From the NCBI RefSeq assembly GCF_012563545.1, contig NZ_CP050804.1:620001-684000 (forward strand): a DNA stretch of 64,000 bases. The letters are read 5' to 3'. The notes beneath the pieces were generated by a model. The model made no database searches, was not told where the DNA came from, and was given only the letters and a program-made list of their open reading frames with translations. The DNA comes from Arcanobacterium buesumense (GTDB lineage: Bacteria > Actinomycetota > Actinomycetes > Actinomycetales > Actinomycetaceae). A program made the translations under genes and the position numbers. Positions within the stretch are counted from its first letter, which is position 1. Each line of letters starts with the position of its first letter. This document shows, piece by piece, positions 1-9,459 of this stretch.

Positions 1-158
1 TGCATGTTGCTGATCGTATCCGTCTAGTATTAACTGTTCCAGAAGAGCATCGGGTAGCGGTGGAAGCCCACCGAGACATGATTAGTGCTGAAACGTTAGC
101 CGTAGAATCAGAAGTACGTACTGGTGAATTTGCCGTTCAGGTAGAAAAGGTGAACTAA
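1..158 (+). CDS. ileS: Isoleucyl-tRNA synthetase, C-terminal end (partial)
   Basis: Only the last 51 codons are in the window; the first full codon is at position 3 and the stop is TAA at 156-158. The peptide contains DRIRLVLTVPEEH and a following AHRDMISAETLAVE stretch, which matches the C-terminal tail domain of IleRS as I remember the family. IleRS charges tRNA-Ile in the cytoplasm. The downstream folC starts immediately after the stop (TAA then ATG), so the two are probably co-transcribed. The family call rests on a short tail. A related synthetase such as ValRS is less likely because ValRS normally ends in a coiled coil. Confidence 0.75.
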   Translation, partial: HVADRIRLVLTVPEEHRVAVEAHRDMISAETLAVESEVRTGEFAVQVEKVN

Positions 159-1676
159 ATGAATGACGCTATGGATTCGGCTTCGACGCCGGATGAGATT
201 GATGAAACAAGTCAAGCGTTAGCTGCCTTATTCGCCTCGCCGCTATTTGCGGGGCCGGATCCAAGCGTCGTTTCCGATATTAATACTGCTGAAGAACGCG
301 AAACTGCCCAATGGGTAGAAGACGCTGGGATTCAGGAGCGGGTACGGGAAATATATACGTCAATCGTAGCGCGAGCACCTGAGCATAAAGTTCAACCGTC
401 TCTTGATCGAGTTCGGCGGGCGTTAGATCTTATGGGCAATCCACAAGAATCCTTCCGGGTTATCCATATCACTGGCACTAATGGCAAAACATCTACGGCT
501 CGAATGGTTGAAGCACTGTTACGCGAACGCGGATTACGTACTGGACGCTTCACCTCGCCACACTTGAACTCGGTGCGTGAACGGATAACTATTGATGGTA
601 TCGCTATTAGTGCTACAGATTTTGTGCAAACGTGGGAAGATGTAGCGCCGTTTATCGAGATGGTGGACGCAGAGTCGCTTGCCCATGATGGGCCGCGCAT
701 GTCTTTCTTTGAAGTTTTTACGGTGATGGCGTATTCCGCTTTTGCTATGGCGCCGGTAGATGTTGCCGTGGTTGAAGTAGGAATGGGCGGACGTTGGGAT
801 GCCACCAACGTGATCGACGCCGATGTTGCCATGATTATGCCGATCTCGCATGATCATGAAAAGTGGCTCGGCCATGAACTAACTGATATTGCCTTCGAGA
901 AGGTCGGTATCGTCAAGCCTGGGTCAACGCTTATTTTGGCACCGCAAGATCCAGAAGTTCGGGCAATGGCCTACGAGCAAGCCCACCGTGTCCAGGCTAA
1001 TATCGTGGACAACTTCGAGGTTTTGAGCCGGGAGGCGGCTGTTGGTGGACAGTTGATATCGTTGCGTACGCCAGCCGCGATCTATGAAGATGTGCCATTG
1101 GCAATGTTAGGTGCTTATCAAGCAGAAAATGCTGCCGCTGCATTAACGGCTGTTGAAGCGTTCTTCGGCGGTGCAGCTATCCCTGGAGATATTGTCGAAC
1201 ATGCGCTGATGTCAACAAGTTCCCCCGGCCGGCTCGAAGTGGTGAAATCTTCACCACTGGTTATTATTGATGCCGCGCACAATCCAGCGGGAGCAAAGGT
1301 TACGCGTGAAGGCCTCGAAGAATACTTCCCGGGACCCCGCGTTGCTGTTTTCAGCGCAATGGCAGATAAAGATGTTGAAGGAGTTCTCAGTGAACTTGAG
1401 CCGGCTTTCCACACTATTGTGGTTACCGAGATGGCTGGTGATCGAGCAATGGACATTGAGGATTTACAAGAAATCGCTATCGATATTTTTGGTGAAGACC
1501 GGGTACGCGTGGAAACTGAGCTTCTCGATGCGATTGCTAGCGCCGTCGATATTGCCGAAACCATTGATCCAGATACCATCGCGCCAGCATCGGTAACAGT
1601 TCTTGGTTCAATTGTGTTAGCCGGGCAAGCTCGCGAACTTCTCGGTGCCAGCGTCGTTGATAGCGGGGTAAACTGA
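159..1676 (+). CDS. folC: Bifunctional folylpolyglutamate synthase / dihydrofolate synthase
   Basis: Mur-ligase-family enzyme that adds glutamate to dihydropteroate and to folates using ATP. The P-loop HITGTNGKTST lies around residues 102-112, followed by the folate-site motif FTSPHL and by the central-domain motif GMGGRWDATN. The C-terminal ligase domain has DAAHNPAG around residue 370. At 505 aa it is longer than many FolC proteins because of about 90 N-terminal residues of acidic, low-conservation sequence. The start directly follows the ileS stop, with AAAGGTG six bases upstream as a ribosome site. The stop TGA shares a base with the ndk ATG (TGATG), which indicates translational coupling. 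Confidence 0.95.
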   Translation: MNDAMDSASTPDEIDETSQALAALFASPLFAGPDPSVVSDINTAEERETAQWVEDAGIQERVREIYTSIVARAPEHKVQPSLDRVRRALDLMGNPQESFRVIHITGTNGKTSTARMVEALLRERGLRTGRFTSPHLNSVRERITIDGIAISATDFVQTWEDVAPFIEMVDAESLAHDGPRMSFFEVFTVMAYSAFAMAPVDVAVVEVGMGGRWDATNVIDADVAMIMPISHDHEKWLGHELTDIAFEKVGIVKPGSTLILAPQDPEVRAMAYEQAHRVQANIVDNFEVLSREAAVGGQLISLRTPAAIYEDVPLAMLGAYQAENAAAALTAVEAFFGGAAIPGDIVEHALMSTSSPGRLEVVKSSPLVIIDAAHNPAGAKVTREGLEEYFPGPRVAVFSAMADKDVEGVLSELEPAFHTIVVTEMAGDRAMDIEDLQEIAIDIFGEDRVRVETELLDAIASAVDIAETIDPDTIAPASVTVLGSIVLAGQARELLGASVVDSGVN

Positions 1677-2092
1677 TGACTATGAAACAAACAACACTTA
1701 TTTTAATCAAACCAGATGGTGTGCGCCGTGGACTGACCGGACACATTCTGGCCCGGATTGAGGCAAAGGGGTATCGTATCGAAGCGATGCATATGCTCAC
1801 TGCTACGGCCGAACAGTTAGCTGCTCATTACCATGAGCATGTCGATAAGCCATTTTATCCAGGTATTGTTCGCTATATGACCTCCGGACCATTAGTGGCT
1901 GCTATTGTCAGCGGACACCGCGTTATCGAAGGTGTGCGTTCCTTGAGTGGAGCAACGGATCCTACTATTGCTGCACCAGGAACAATTCGCGGCGATTACG
2001 GTTTTGATACTGGGTCAGATGCTATCGAAAACCTTATACATTCGTCAGATTCTCCGCAGTCAGCCGAGCAAGAAAAACGTGTGTGGTTTTGA
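1676..2092 (+). CDS. ndk: Nucleoside diphosphate kinase
   Basis: Transfers the gamma-phosphate between NTPs and NDPs through a phosphohistidine. The 138-aa length is normal. It opens with the family motif TLILIKPDGVRRG. SGATDP and AAPGTIRGDYG follow, and the active-site histidine is His122 in NLIHSSDS, where most family members have IHGSDS. The start overlaps the folC stop in a TGATG. A second in-frame ATG six bases later is an equally possible start. The gene's own stop again overlaps the next start, so folC-ndk-dhaL look coupled. Confidence 0.96.
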   Translation: MTMKQTTLILIKPDGVRRGLTGHILARIEAKGYRIEAMHMLTATAEQLAAHYHEHVDKPFYPGIVRYMTSGPLVAAIVSGHRVIEGVRSLSGATDPTIAAPGTIRGDYGFDTGSDAIENLIHSSDSPQSAEQEKRVWF

Positions 2093-2700
2093 TGTGGGTT
2101 CGAACATGGGTAATGCGTGCTGCCGAGCTTATCACTGAGCATCGTGAGTATCTTATCGGCCTTGATAGAGCCATCGGAGATGCTGATCATGGGGAGAATC
2201 TCGATCGTGGATTTCGGGCAGTTGTAACCTATCTGAAAACCACCGAAGATACGCGTGCTGAGGATCTGTTGCGGGGTATCGGACAAACGCTTATTTCTCA
2301 TGTTGGCGGAACCTCGGGGCCATTATACGGTTCAGCTTTTATCCGGATGGCGGACGTAGCTACTGATGAACTCACGCCGGTTAGTTTGGCTACCATGCTA
2401 GATCGTGCCGTCGGGGCGATCCAAGCGCGTGGACACGCGCAAGCTGGCGAAAAAACAATGGTAGATGTGTGGTTACCAGTTGCCGATGCAGTGAACAATG
2501 CAGTTGATAACGAGGCCGAACTGGCTACAATGGCTGAGTTAATCGAACGTACTAGTCAGGCGGCAACACAACGTACCTGCGATATGATCGCCACTAAAGG
2601 CCGGGCATCTTACCTAGGTGAACGAACCCTTGGCCACATAGATCCAGGAGCTGCGTCAACAAATCTCATCTTCCTAGCATTGCGGGAATGTGTAAACTAG
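2092..2700 (+). CDS. dhaL: Dihydroxyacetone kinase DhaL-type subunit (orphan)
   Basis: DAK2/DhaL-family protein of about 202 aa. The ADP/Mg-binding aspartates sit in GDADHGENLDRGF, followed by GGTSGPLYGSAF and GEKTMVDVWLPVADA. DhaL normally works with DhaK, which binds dihydroxyacetone, and with a phosphodonor such as DhaM; neither is encoded in this window. I choose the ATG at 2092 because it makes a TGATG overlap with ndk; an in-frame GTG at 2083 is also open. smc begins four bases after its stop. It could serve a DhaK elsewhere or phosphorylate another substrate; the sequence does not decide. Confidence 0.85.
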   Translation: MWVRTWVMRAAELITEHREYLIGLDRAIGDADHGENLDRGFRAVVTYLKTTEDTRAEDLLRGIGQTLISHVGGTSGPLYGSAFIRMADVATDELTPVSLATMLDRAVGAIQARGHAQAGEKTMVDVWLPVADAVNNAVDNEAELATMAELIERTSQAATQRTCDMIATKGRASYLGERTLGHIDPGAASTNLIFLALRECVN

Positions 2701-2704
2701 AACC

Positions 2705-5700
2705 GTGCACTTAAAAACACTCACATTGCGTGGTTTTAAGTCCTTTGCTTCTGCAACCACGCTTCACTTTGAACCAGGGATTAACTGCGTCGTTGGCCCG
2801 AACGGATCGGGTAAATCGAACGTAGTTGATGCCCTGGCATGGGTCATGGGCGAACAAGGTGCAAAAAATCTTCGTGGCGGACAGATGACTGACGTGATTT
2901 TCGCCGGTACTGCCAGCCGTCCAGCATTGGGGCGTGCGGAAGTCTCACTCACGATAGATAATACTGACGGAGCGCTGCCCATAGATTATTCCGAAGTGAC
3001 AATATCGCGAACTTTGTTTCGTGCTGGTGGTTCGGAATACGCGATTAATGGTACCGCTTGCCGGCTTTTGGATATTCAAGAACTGTTATCTGACACCGGT
3101 ATGGGGCGGCAAATGCACGTTATTATCGGCCAAGGAAAACTCGACCAAGTTCTTACCGCCACTCCGGAAGACCGGCGCTCATTCATCGAAGAAGCTGCTG
3201 GTGTGCTTAAACATCGTCGTCGAAAAGAAAAAGCTTTGCATAAACTCGACGCGATGCAAGCAAATCTTACTCGTATCGAAGATTTAACTGCCGAACTCCG
3301 TCGCCAGCTTGGACCGCTTGCCCGGCAGGCTTCAACTGCTCGGCGCGCCCAAGCCATTCAACAACACGTGTTCGATGCCCGTGCCCGCCTGCTCGCCGAC
3401 GATCTTGCCCAAGCCCAAGCGCGGTTAACCACCCAGACCACAAATGAAGAAACGCTAACTCAACAACGCCAAGCAATTAATCAGGCAGTTATTGACGCGC
3501 GTGCTGACGTGGAACGTCGCGAAGCCGAGCTAGCGCAAAGCGCGCCACATTTAAATGAACTTAACCAGACTTGGCAGCGTGTCACTTCCTTAGCAGAACG
3601 TTTCTCCTCATTGCGCGCGCTAGCTAAAGAACGACAGCATTCGCTTACGGCGGTGGCTCCAGATATCCATCGTGGTGAATCCCCGGAATCAATGAGGCAA
3701 CGAGCACGAGCTGCACGAGTAGAAGAAAATGACTTAATTCAAGCAGTTCAACAAGCCAGTGACAGCTTAACCCTCGCTGTCACGCAACGCGAACAAGCAG
3801 AACAAAAAGAACGAGGTATCGATGCTGAGTTAGCTTTACTCAACCGCACAATTGCGGATAAACGAGAAGCTAGCGCTCGCCTGGTCGGAAAACTCGCCAC
3901 CGTTAAATCACGGCTCGAATCACTAAGCGCAGAACGCGAACGAGTTGTTAGTACAGCTGCAGATGCCAAAAAGCGTGCTACTGATGCGGGGGAACAAGTA
4001 GCCCGATTAGAACAAGATATTGTGGCACATACTGATGGTGATGACACACTAGCAATTGAGCATGAAGAGGCTGCTAAAGACCTTGCCAGCGCTCAAGAAA
4101 AGTTAGAACAAGCCAGAAATAACCTCTCAGCTGCCCAGCACCAACATGTAGCATGGCAGACAAAAGCTGAGACATTAAAAATGTCATTAGCTCCTGAGGA
4201 CGCTACCGCTTGGGCCATTAATGAACACCGAATGGGGATTAATGGGCTGGTGCGCGATGCTATTCACGTTGACGCAGGCTGGGAAGCTGGGATAGAAGCA
4301 GCGATGCTTGGCATTGCTGAAGGGGCTGTAGTTGACGATGTAGATTTAGCTATTGATGCTTTGCGGGCAGCTAGAGAAGCAGAAGCTGGACACGTCCAAT
4401 TTTTGATCAAAGCACCGCATTCTCTTACTGATCACACGGATGAGGTGATTGCTCAAGCCGCAGTATCAGAGCGGGAAGCCCGGCCAGCAAGCGCACTGAT
4501 TCGTGGTGAAGACCCAGTTGCTTGGGCCTTACGCCGATATCTGATGGATACTATTGTGGCTAGTGATCTAGCTATTGCACGCAAATTGATGGCAGCTGGA
4601 GCCTATCGTGTTGCCACATTAGCGGGAGATGTTATTACTCAGACATCGGCGCGTGGGGGAGAAGTTGAGCATAAAGCGACGTTGGCTCGGCAAGCGTTTT
4701 ACGAGGATGCTGTTCGAGAAGCTGAAAAAGCTCGCGATGCTGAGGCGGCGGCTAATGCGGATATTACTGAGGCTATCAAGGCTCGAGATGTTGCTCAAGA
4801 AAGCTATGAACTTGTTAGTGCACAACTGACGAGTCGCGATTCGCATATTGCAGCGGTCAGCGCACAGCTTGGAATTCTACGACAAACACTTACTGCAGCA
4901 CACGCCGAGCAAGAACGATACGCACAGCGTATTGAACGTATCGACGACGATATTACAACTTATCGCGAAGAACAAGCCGCCCTCGACGCTGAGCATCGCC
5001 AAGCTTACGATGATCCACAAGTGCATAATAACCGGGTAACTGAGCTTGCCAGCGCACGAGAACAAGCTCATCAAGCAACAGTGACCGCACGAACAAATGA
5101 AACTGAGGCGCGGTTAGCATTACGGACAAAAGAAGAACGTTTGCGCGCAGTAGCTGGGCGAGCTGATGCGCTAGAAAATACTGCGCAGTCAATTCAGGCA
5201 CGGATTGACCAAGAAAAACGTGCGGCACAGCGGCGCGCTCAAGCTAGTGTGGTAGCTAGTAATGTTTACGAGTATGCGCAGCGAGCGGTGATTATTGCCC
5301 AACGCATCGTTGAACAAGTCGAACGTGAGCGCACTGAATTTAACGAAGCTCATGCTCGTCAAGAATCTGAGATGTCACTGGCCCGGCGGCGCCTTGATTC
5401 GGCGTTACAAGAACAGCGCATATTTGACGACGACCATCACCGCCATGAACTGTTGCTTGCTGAATTGCAGTTAACATACAAGCAACTAGCGGAACGCGCC
5501 ATTGACGATATCGGAATGGAAGCCGAGACGTTGATTGAAGAATATGGCCCACATCAACCCGTCCGTGATCTGGAAAATAGTGATGATTCAGAGAGTATTC
5601 GACAATATCCATACGTTCGGGCAGAGCAAGAAAAAAGATTGGCTCGTGCTGAACGGGATTTGGCGAAACTGGGCAAGATTAACCCGCTGGCGTTAGAAGA

Positions 5701-6277
5701 ACACGCCGCTTTAGAAGAGCGACACACCTACCTTTCGGAGCAACTTGCTGATTTGCGGCAGTCGCGCGCTGATTTATTGCAGATTGTTCGCGATATCGAC
5801 GAACGGGTCCATGAGGTGATGACCAGCGCATTTACTGATGTTGCCCAGGCGTTTTCGGAGATTTTCCCGCGGTTGTTTCCCGGCGGTGATGGTCGGTTAG
5901 TATTAACCGATCCGGAGTCAATTTTGACGACTGGTATTGATATTGAGGCTCGGCCACCGGGCAAGCGTGTTAAGCGTTTATCCTTGCTTTCTGGCGGGGA
6001 GCGATCACTGACAGCGATCGCCTTCTTAGTTGCGATTTTTAAGGCACGCCCGTCACCGTTTTATGTGATGGATGAAGTTGAAGCAGCTCTTGATGATGTT
6101 AACTTGTCACGTTTGCTAGATATTTTTGTTGAGCTTCAAGAAAATTCACAACTTTTAGTTATTACTCACCACAAGCGCACGATGGAAATTGCCGACGCAT
6201 TGTATGGTGTTGCCATGCGTGAGGGCGGAATCACAACTGTTATTTCCCAGCGATTAAAAGATGTTATCGAAGTGTGA
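2705..6277 (+). CDS. smc: Chromosome segregation ATPase SMC
   Basis: 1190-aa SMC protein that loops DNA and drives chromosome segregation with ScpA/ScpB, which are not in this window. Walker A GPNGSGKS is at residues 31-38. Two long Gln/Glu/Arg/Ala-rich coiled coils flank a hinge at about residues 510-650 (GINGLVRDAI onward). The C-terminal head holds the signature LSLLSGGERS near residue 1096 and Walker B FYVMDEVEAALDD near 1120. The start is GTG at 2705, with TAAACT at 2693-2698 exactly six bases upstream and no ribosome site close by, so its own mRNA may be leaderless. Length and domain order are those of a complete bacterial SMC. Confidence 0.97.
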   Translation: MHLKTLTLRGFKSFASATTLHFEPGINCVVGPNGSGKSNVVDALAWVMGEQGAKNLRGGQMTDVIFAGTASRPALGRAEVSLTIDNTDGALPIDYSEVTISRTLFRAGGSEYAINGTACRLLDIQELLSDTGMGRQMHVIIGQGKLDQVLTATPEDRRSFIEEAAGVLKHRRRKEKALHKLDAMQANLTRIEDLTAELRRQLGPLARQASTARRAQAIQQHVFDARARLLADDLAQAQARLTTQTTNEETLTQQRQAINQAVIDARADVERREAELAQSAPHLNELNQTWQRVTSLAERFSSLRALAKERQHSLTAVAPDIHRGESPESMRQRARAARVEENDLIQAVQQASDSLTLAVTQREQAEQKERGIDAELALLNRTIADKREASARLVGKLATVKSRLESLSAERERVVSTAADAKKRATDAGEQVARLEQDIVAHTDGDDTLAIEHEEAAKDLASAQEKLEQARNNLSAAQHQHVAWQTKAETLKMSLAPEDATAWAINEHRMGINGLVRDAIHVDAGWEAGIEAAMLGIAEGAVVDDVDLAIDALRAAREAEAGHVQFLIKAPHSLTDHTDEVIAQAAVSEREARPASALIRGEDPVAWALRRYLMDTIVASDLAIARKLMAAGAYRVATLAGDVITQTSARGGEVEHKATLARQAFYEDAVREAEKARDAEAAANADITEAIKARDVAQESYELVSAQLTSRDSHIAAVSAQLGILRQTLTAAHAEQERYAQRIERIDDDITTYREEQAALDAEHRQAYDDPQVHNNRVTELASAREQAHQATVTARTNETEARLALRTKEERLRAVAGRADALENTAQSIQARIDQEKRAAQRRAQASVVASNVYEYAQRAVIIAQRIVEQVERERTEFNEAHARQESEMSLARRRLDSALQEQRIFDDDHHRHELLLAELQLTYKQLAERAIDDIGMEAETLIEEYGPHQPVRDLENSDDSESIRQYPYVRAEQEKRLARAERDLAKLGKINPLALEEHAALEERHTYLSEQLADLRQSRADLLQIVRDIDERVHEVMTSAFTDVAQAFSEIFPRLFPGGDGRLVLTDPESILTTGIDIEARPPGKRVKRLSLLSGGERSLTAIAFLVAIFKARPSPFYVMDEVEAALDDVNLSRLLDIFVELQENSQLLVITHHKRTMEIADALYGVAMREGGITTVISQRLKDVIEV

Positions 6278-6334
6278 CTGACGAAATAGCGTGCCCTGTA
6301 TCGATTAGAGTCAAAAGACAGGCACACTAAGAGT

Positions 6335-6676
6335 GTGTGGTTACCGTTGATTACTGTGTTTGTTATTTCTGTTTTGGCGATCGGTGTTATTTGGCTGGTC
6401 GCTTCTTGGCGTCGTCCCCAGGAGGGTTTCATTGAATATTACGTTGATTCAATAAAAGCCATGCGCGCTGATCGGCTGGGAACAGATGAGTTCGACGTCG
6501 AACACTGTGACGTATCAATTTCTGATGTTTTTTCAACCTTTACCCCTTATGAAGGTGACGCATATTTAACCCCTGATGAGCTGAATGCGGCAGTGAGTGA
6601 ATTTGCTACGTCGCCGGGTGTGGAAAAGGTTAAAAAGGTCGCAGATCTGTTAAAGAAGGAAAATCACGCCGCGTAA
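6335..6676 (+). CDS. Small membrane-anchored protein of unknown function
   Basis: 113 aa from a GTG start. Residues 2-24 form one strongly hydrophobic segment (LPLITVFVISVLAIGVIWLV) ending in SWRR, which is a typical N-in signal-anchor. The rest is a soluble, acidic domain with EYYVDSIKAM, SISDVFSTF, an LTPDEL helix start, and a Lys-rich C-terminus. I do not recognise the family. It lies between smc and ftsY, both near-essential genes, in the same direction, 57 bases after smc and 37 before ftsY. Co-transcription with ftsY is likely. The reading frame and the signal-anchor support it as a real gene. Confidence 0.7.
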   Translation: MWLPLITVFVISVLAIGVIWLVASWRRPQEGFIEYYVDSIKAMRADRLGTDEFDVEHCDVSISDVFSTFTPYEGDAYLTPDELNAAVSEFATSPGVEKVKKVADLLKKENHAA

Positions 6677-6713
6677 AGTTTATTTTTCCGTCATTGTGCG
6701 GGAAGATTAACAG

Positions 6714-7859
6714 GTGGAAACAACAACTCTCATCATTCTTGTCCTAGCAATCCTCGGCCTCGTTATTCTCGGCGGTGCCGTCAGCTATATTAAAAAGCGT
6801 CATACGCGCCAACTTCCGCCAGCTACGCGCTTAGTGCTTCCAGATGCGGAAGATGACGACGTCGTACCAACCCCACAAACTATTGGGGAGGACGTTGCCG
6901 AAACGGTACCCGATCTTCTTGATGCTGAGGTAACGCCGTCGCTCGACGTACCTGAATCAGTTCCGTCACGGCTTCAGCGACTGCGCGCTCGTCTCGCTCA
7001 GTCTGGCACTATGGGTAAAGCCCTGGTGAGTATTCTTTCGCGCGGTGACCTATCTGCAAGTGACTGGGAAGAACTTGAAGAAACCTTGCTGATGGCAGAC
7101 GTGGGCTTAGATGCCACTATGGAGATTCTCGATAACCTTCGTACCGCTGTTAAAGTTACTGGTCCGCAAGCTAACGTGCGGGAATTGTTGCGTGCGGAGC
7201 TATTATCTGCAGTCAATGTGGATATGGATCGGTCGCTAAACTTAGCTGGCCAGCCGGCAACAATTCTCATGGTGGGTGTGAACGGGACTGGTAAAACAAC
7301 AACGACTGGCAAATTAGCCCGTCTTCTTATTGCCGAGGACCGTAGTGTCGTATTAGGTGCGGCAGATACTTTCCGTGCTGCTGCCGCCGATCAGCTTGCT
7401 ACATGGGGAGAACGTGTAGGTGTTGACGTTGTACGATCTGATCGAGAAGGTGCTGACCCGGCGTCGGTCGCTTTCGAAGCTGTCAAGCAAGGCGCTGATG
7501 ACGGCGTCGACGTCGTCATTGTTGATACCGCTGGTCGTCTCCAAAATAAAGCTGGTTTAATGGATGAGCTGGGCAAAATTAAGCGCGTGATGGAAAAAAC
7601 TGTGCCAACCGGTGAAGTTTTGCTTGTCTTGGATGCAACTACTGGCCAAAACGGGTTGCGCCAGGCTGAGGTTTTTGCGGAAGCTGCTGGTATTACTGGT
7701 ATTGTTTTGTCTAAACTTGATGGCACTGCAAAGGGAGGAATCGTGATTTCTGTTCAACGTGCCTTAGGCGTGCCGGTCAAGTTTGTCGGACTAGGTGAGG
7801 GCGCGGATGATTTTGCCCCATTTGATCCGGAAAACTTTGTTGATTCACTATTGTCCTAA
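6714..7859 (+). CDS. ftsY: Signal recognition particle receptor FtsY
   Basis: SRP-type GTPase that docks ribosome-SRP complexes at the membrane. Residues 4-24 form a transmembrane helix, typical of actinobacterial FtsY. An acidic linker follows to about residue 80, then the N domain and the G domain. G-domain motifs are GVNGTGKTTTT (about residues 188-198), DTFRAAAADQL, DTAGRLQNK near 271, and LSKLDGTAKGG near 340. The family hallmark DDFAPFDPENFVDSLL ends the protein. The start is GTG at 6714, with GGGAAG about ten bases upstream. It is followed by ffh, so both partners of the co-translational targeting cycle sit together. Confidence 0.96.
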   Translation: METTTLIILVLAILGLVILGGAVSYIKKRHTRQLPPATRLVLPDAEDDDVVPTPQTIGEDVAETVPDLLDAEVTPSLDVPESVPSRLQRLRARLAQSGTMGKALVSILSRGDLSASDWEELEETLLMADVGLDATMEILDNLRTAVKVTGPQANVRELLRAELLSAVNVDMDRSLNLAGQPATILMVGVNGTGKTTTTGKLARLLIAEDRSVVLGAADTFRAAAADQLATWGERVGVDVVRSDREGADPASVAFEAVKQGADDGVDVVIVDTAGRLQNKAGLMDELGKIKRVMEKTVPTGEVLLVLDATTGQNGLRQAEVFAEAAGITGIVLSKLDGTAKGGIVISVQRALGVPVKFVGLGEGADDFAPFDPENFVDSLLS

Positions 7860-7898
7860 TTTCTTCTTCCTTGGTTAGTTCCCTTCGAAAGGTTTGTC

Positions 7899-9452
7899 AT
7901 GTTTAACTCCCTCTCCGATCGTATTACTGGTTCGTTACGCAATCTGCGTAAGCGTGGCCGGTTATCTGAGCAGGACGTCGAGGAAGTTATTTCTGACATT
8001 CGCCGTGCATTGCTTGATGCTGACGTAGCCTTACCAGTGGTTCGTACGTTTACTGCTGCCGTGCGCGAAAAAGCAGTAGGCGCGGTAGCTTCTCAGGCGT
8101 TGAATCCTGCTCAGCAGGTTGTCAAGATTGTTAACGAAGAACTGATCTCCGTACTGGGTGGCGAGTCCCGGGAATTAAACTGGGCACAAGGCGGGCGGCC
8201 AACCGTTATTATGCTCGCCGGTTTGCAAGGTGCAGGTAAAACTACCCTCGCTGGTAAACTTGGCCAGTGGTTGCGAGAAAACGGCAAACGTGCACTTCTT
8301 GTTGCTTCTGATTTACAGCGCCCGAATGCTGTCCAACAGTTATCGGTGATAGCTGGACAAGCTGGGGTAGATGTGTGGGCGCCAGAGCCTGGTAACGGTA
8401 TTGGTGACCCGGTGCAAGTTGCTCGATCAGGTGTGGCGCATGCCCAAGAAAACGGCTTCGATGTAGTCGTGGTCGATACCGCGGGTCGTTTGGGTATCGA
8501 TGAAGAAATGATGGCGCAAGCTCGCGATATTCGTGATGCTGTTTCGCCAGATGAAGTTTTGTTCGTGTTGGATGCGATGATCGGCCAAGACGCTGTGACG
8601 ACGTCCTTGGCGTTCCGTGATGGCGTTGGATTTACTGGCGTTGTCCTTTCTAAGCTCGACGGCGATGCGCGTGGTGGTGCCGCATTGTCGGTACGTGGCG
8701 TTACCGGGCAACCAGTACTCTTTGCCTCCACGGGCGAAAAACTTGATGCTTTTGAGCGCTTCCATGCTGATCGGATGGCGTCGCGTATTCTTGATATGGG
8801 TGATATCCTCACCCTTATTGAACAGGCGGAGCGCACCTGGAACGAAGAAGAAGCCGCTGATTTAGCGGCTAAGATGGCCGGTGGCGATTTTACTCTTGAC
8901 GATTTCCTTGCCCAACTTAACCAGATGCGCAAAATGGGTTCAATGAAGAAACTCATGGGAATGTTGCCTGGCATGGGACAGTTCCGGGAAGCTATTGAGA
9001 GTTTCGATGAACGCGAAATAGACCGTCAAGAAGCCATCGTGTTATCTATGACGAAAAAAGAGCGAGCTAATCCTAAGATTCTTAATGGCTCGCGTCGTTT
9101 ACGTATTGCTAAAGGCTCGGGAACAAGCGTCCCAGAGGTCAATTCTTTGATGGAGCGTTTCGAGCAGGCCAAGAAGATGATGACGCAGATGGCGCGCGGT
9201 GGAGGTGTACCAGGTATGCCAGGAATGCCAGCGATCCCAGGTATGCCTGGCGGAGGATACACCAAGAAGCAAAATAAGAAAGCTAAGAAGAAGAGTGGCT
9301 CGAAGAAAGGCCGGTCGGGTAACCCAGCTAAGCGCCGGCAACAAGAACTTGAAGCCGCACGTAAGCGTGCTGAAGCTGGAAGTTCTTTTGGTGGGGGAGC
9401 TACTTCCCAACCCGATGTCAACATTGACGATTTAAAGAAATTCTTACGATAG
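7899..9452 (+). CDS. ffh: Signal recognition particle protein Ffh
   Basis: The 54-kDa SRP GTPase, which binds signal sequences and 4.5S/6S RNA. The N domain opens with FNSLSDRITGSLRNLRKRGRL. G-domain motifs are GLQGAGKTT near residues 108-116, DTAGRLGIDEEMM near 192, and LSKLDGDARGGAALS. The M domain carries MRKMGSMKKLMGMLPGMG and a Met/Gly/Pro-rich signal-binding loop around 425-450. A Lys-rich tail runs to DDLKKFLR. At 517 aa it is in the normal actinobacterial range. The start has GAAAGG seven bases upstream. A 39-base gap separates it from ftsY. No SRP RNA gene was seen in the window. Confidence 0.97.
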   Translation: MFNSLSDRITGSLRNLRKRGRLSEQDVEEVISDIRRALLDADVALPVVRTFTAAVREKAVGAVASQALNPAQQVVKIVNEELISVLGGESRELNWAQGGRPTVIMLAGLQGAGKTTLAGKLGQWLRENGKRALLVASDLQRPNAVQQLSVIAGQAGVDVWAPEPGNGIGDPVQVARSGVAHAQENGFDVVVVDTAGRLGIDEEMMAQARDIRDAVSPDEVLFVLDAMIGQDAVTTSLAFRDGVGFTGVVLSKLDGDARGGAALSVRGVTGQPVLFASTGEKLDAFERFHADRMASRILDMGDILTLIEQAERTWNEEEAADLAAKMAGGDFTLDDFLAQLNQMRKMGSMKKLMGMLPGMGQFREAIESFDEREIDRQEAIVLSMTKKERANPKILNGSRRLRIAKGSGTSVPEVNSLMERFEQAKKMMTQMARGGGVPGMPGMPAIPGMPGGGYTKKQNKKAKKKSGSKKGRSGNPAKRRQQELEAARKRAEAGSSFGGGATSQPDVNIDDLKKFLR

Positions 9453-9459
9453 AACGCTG

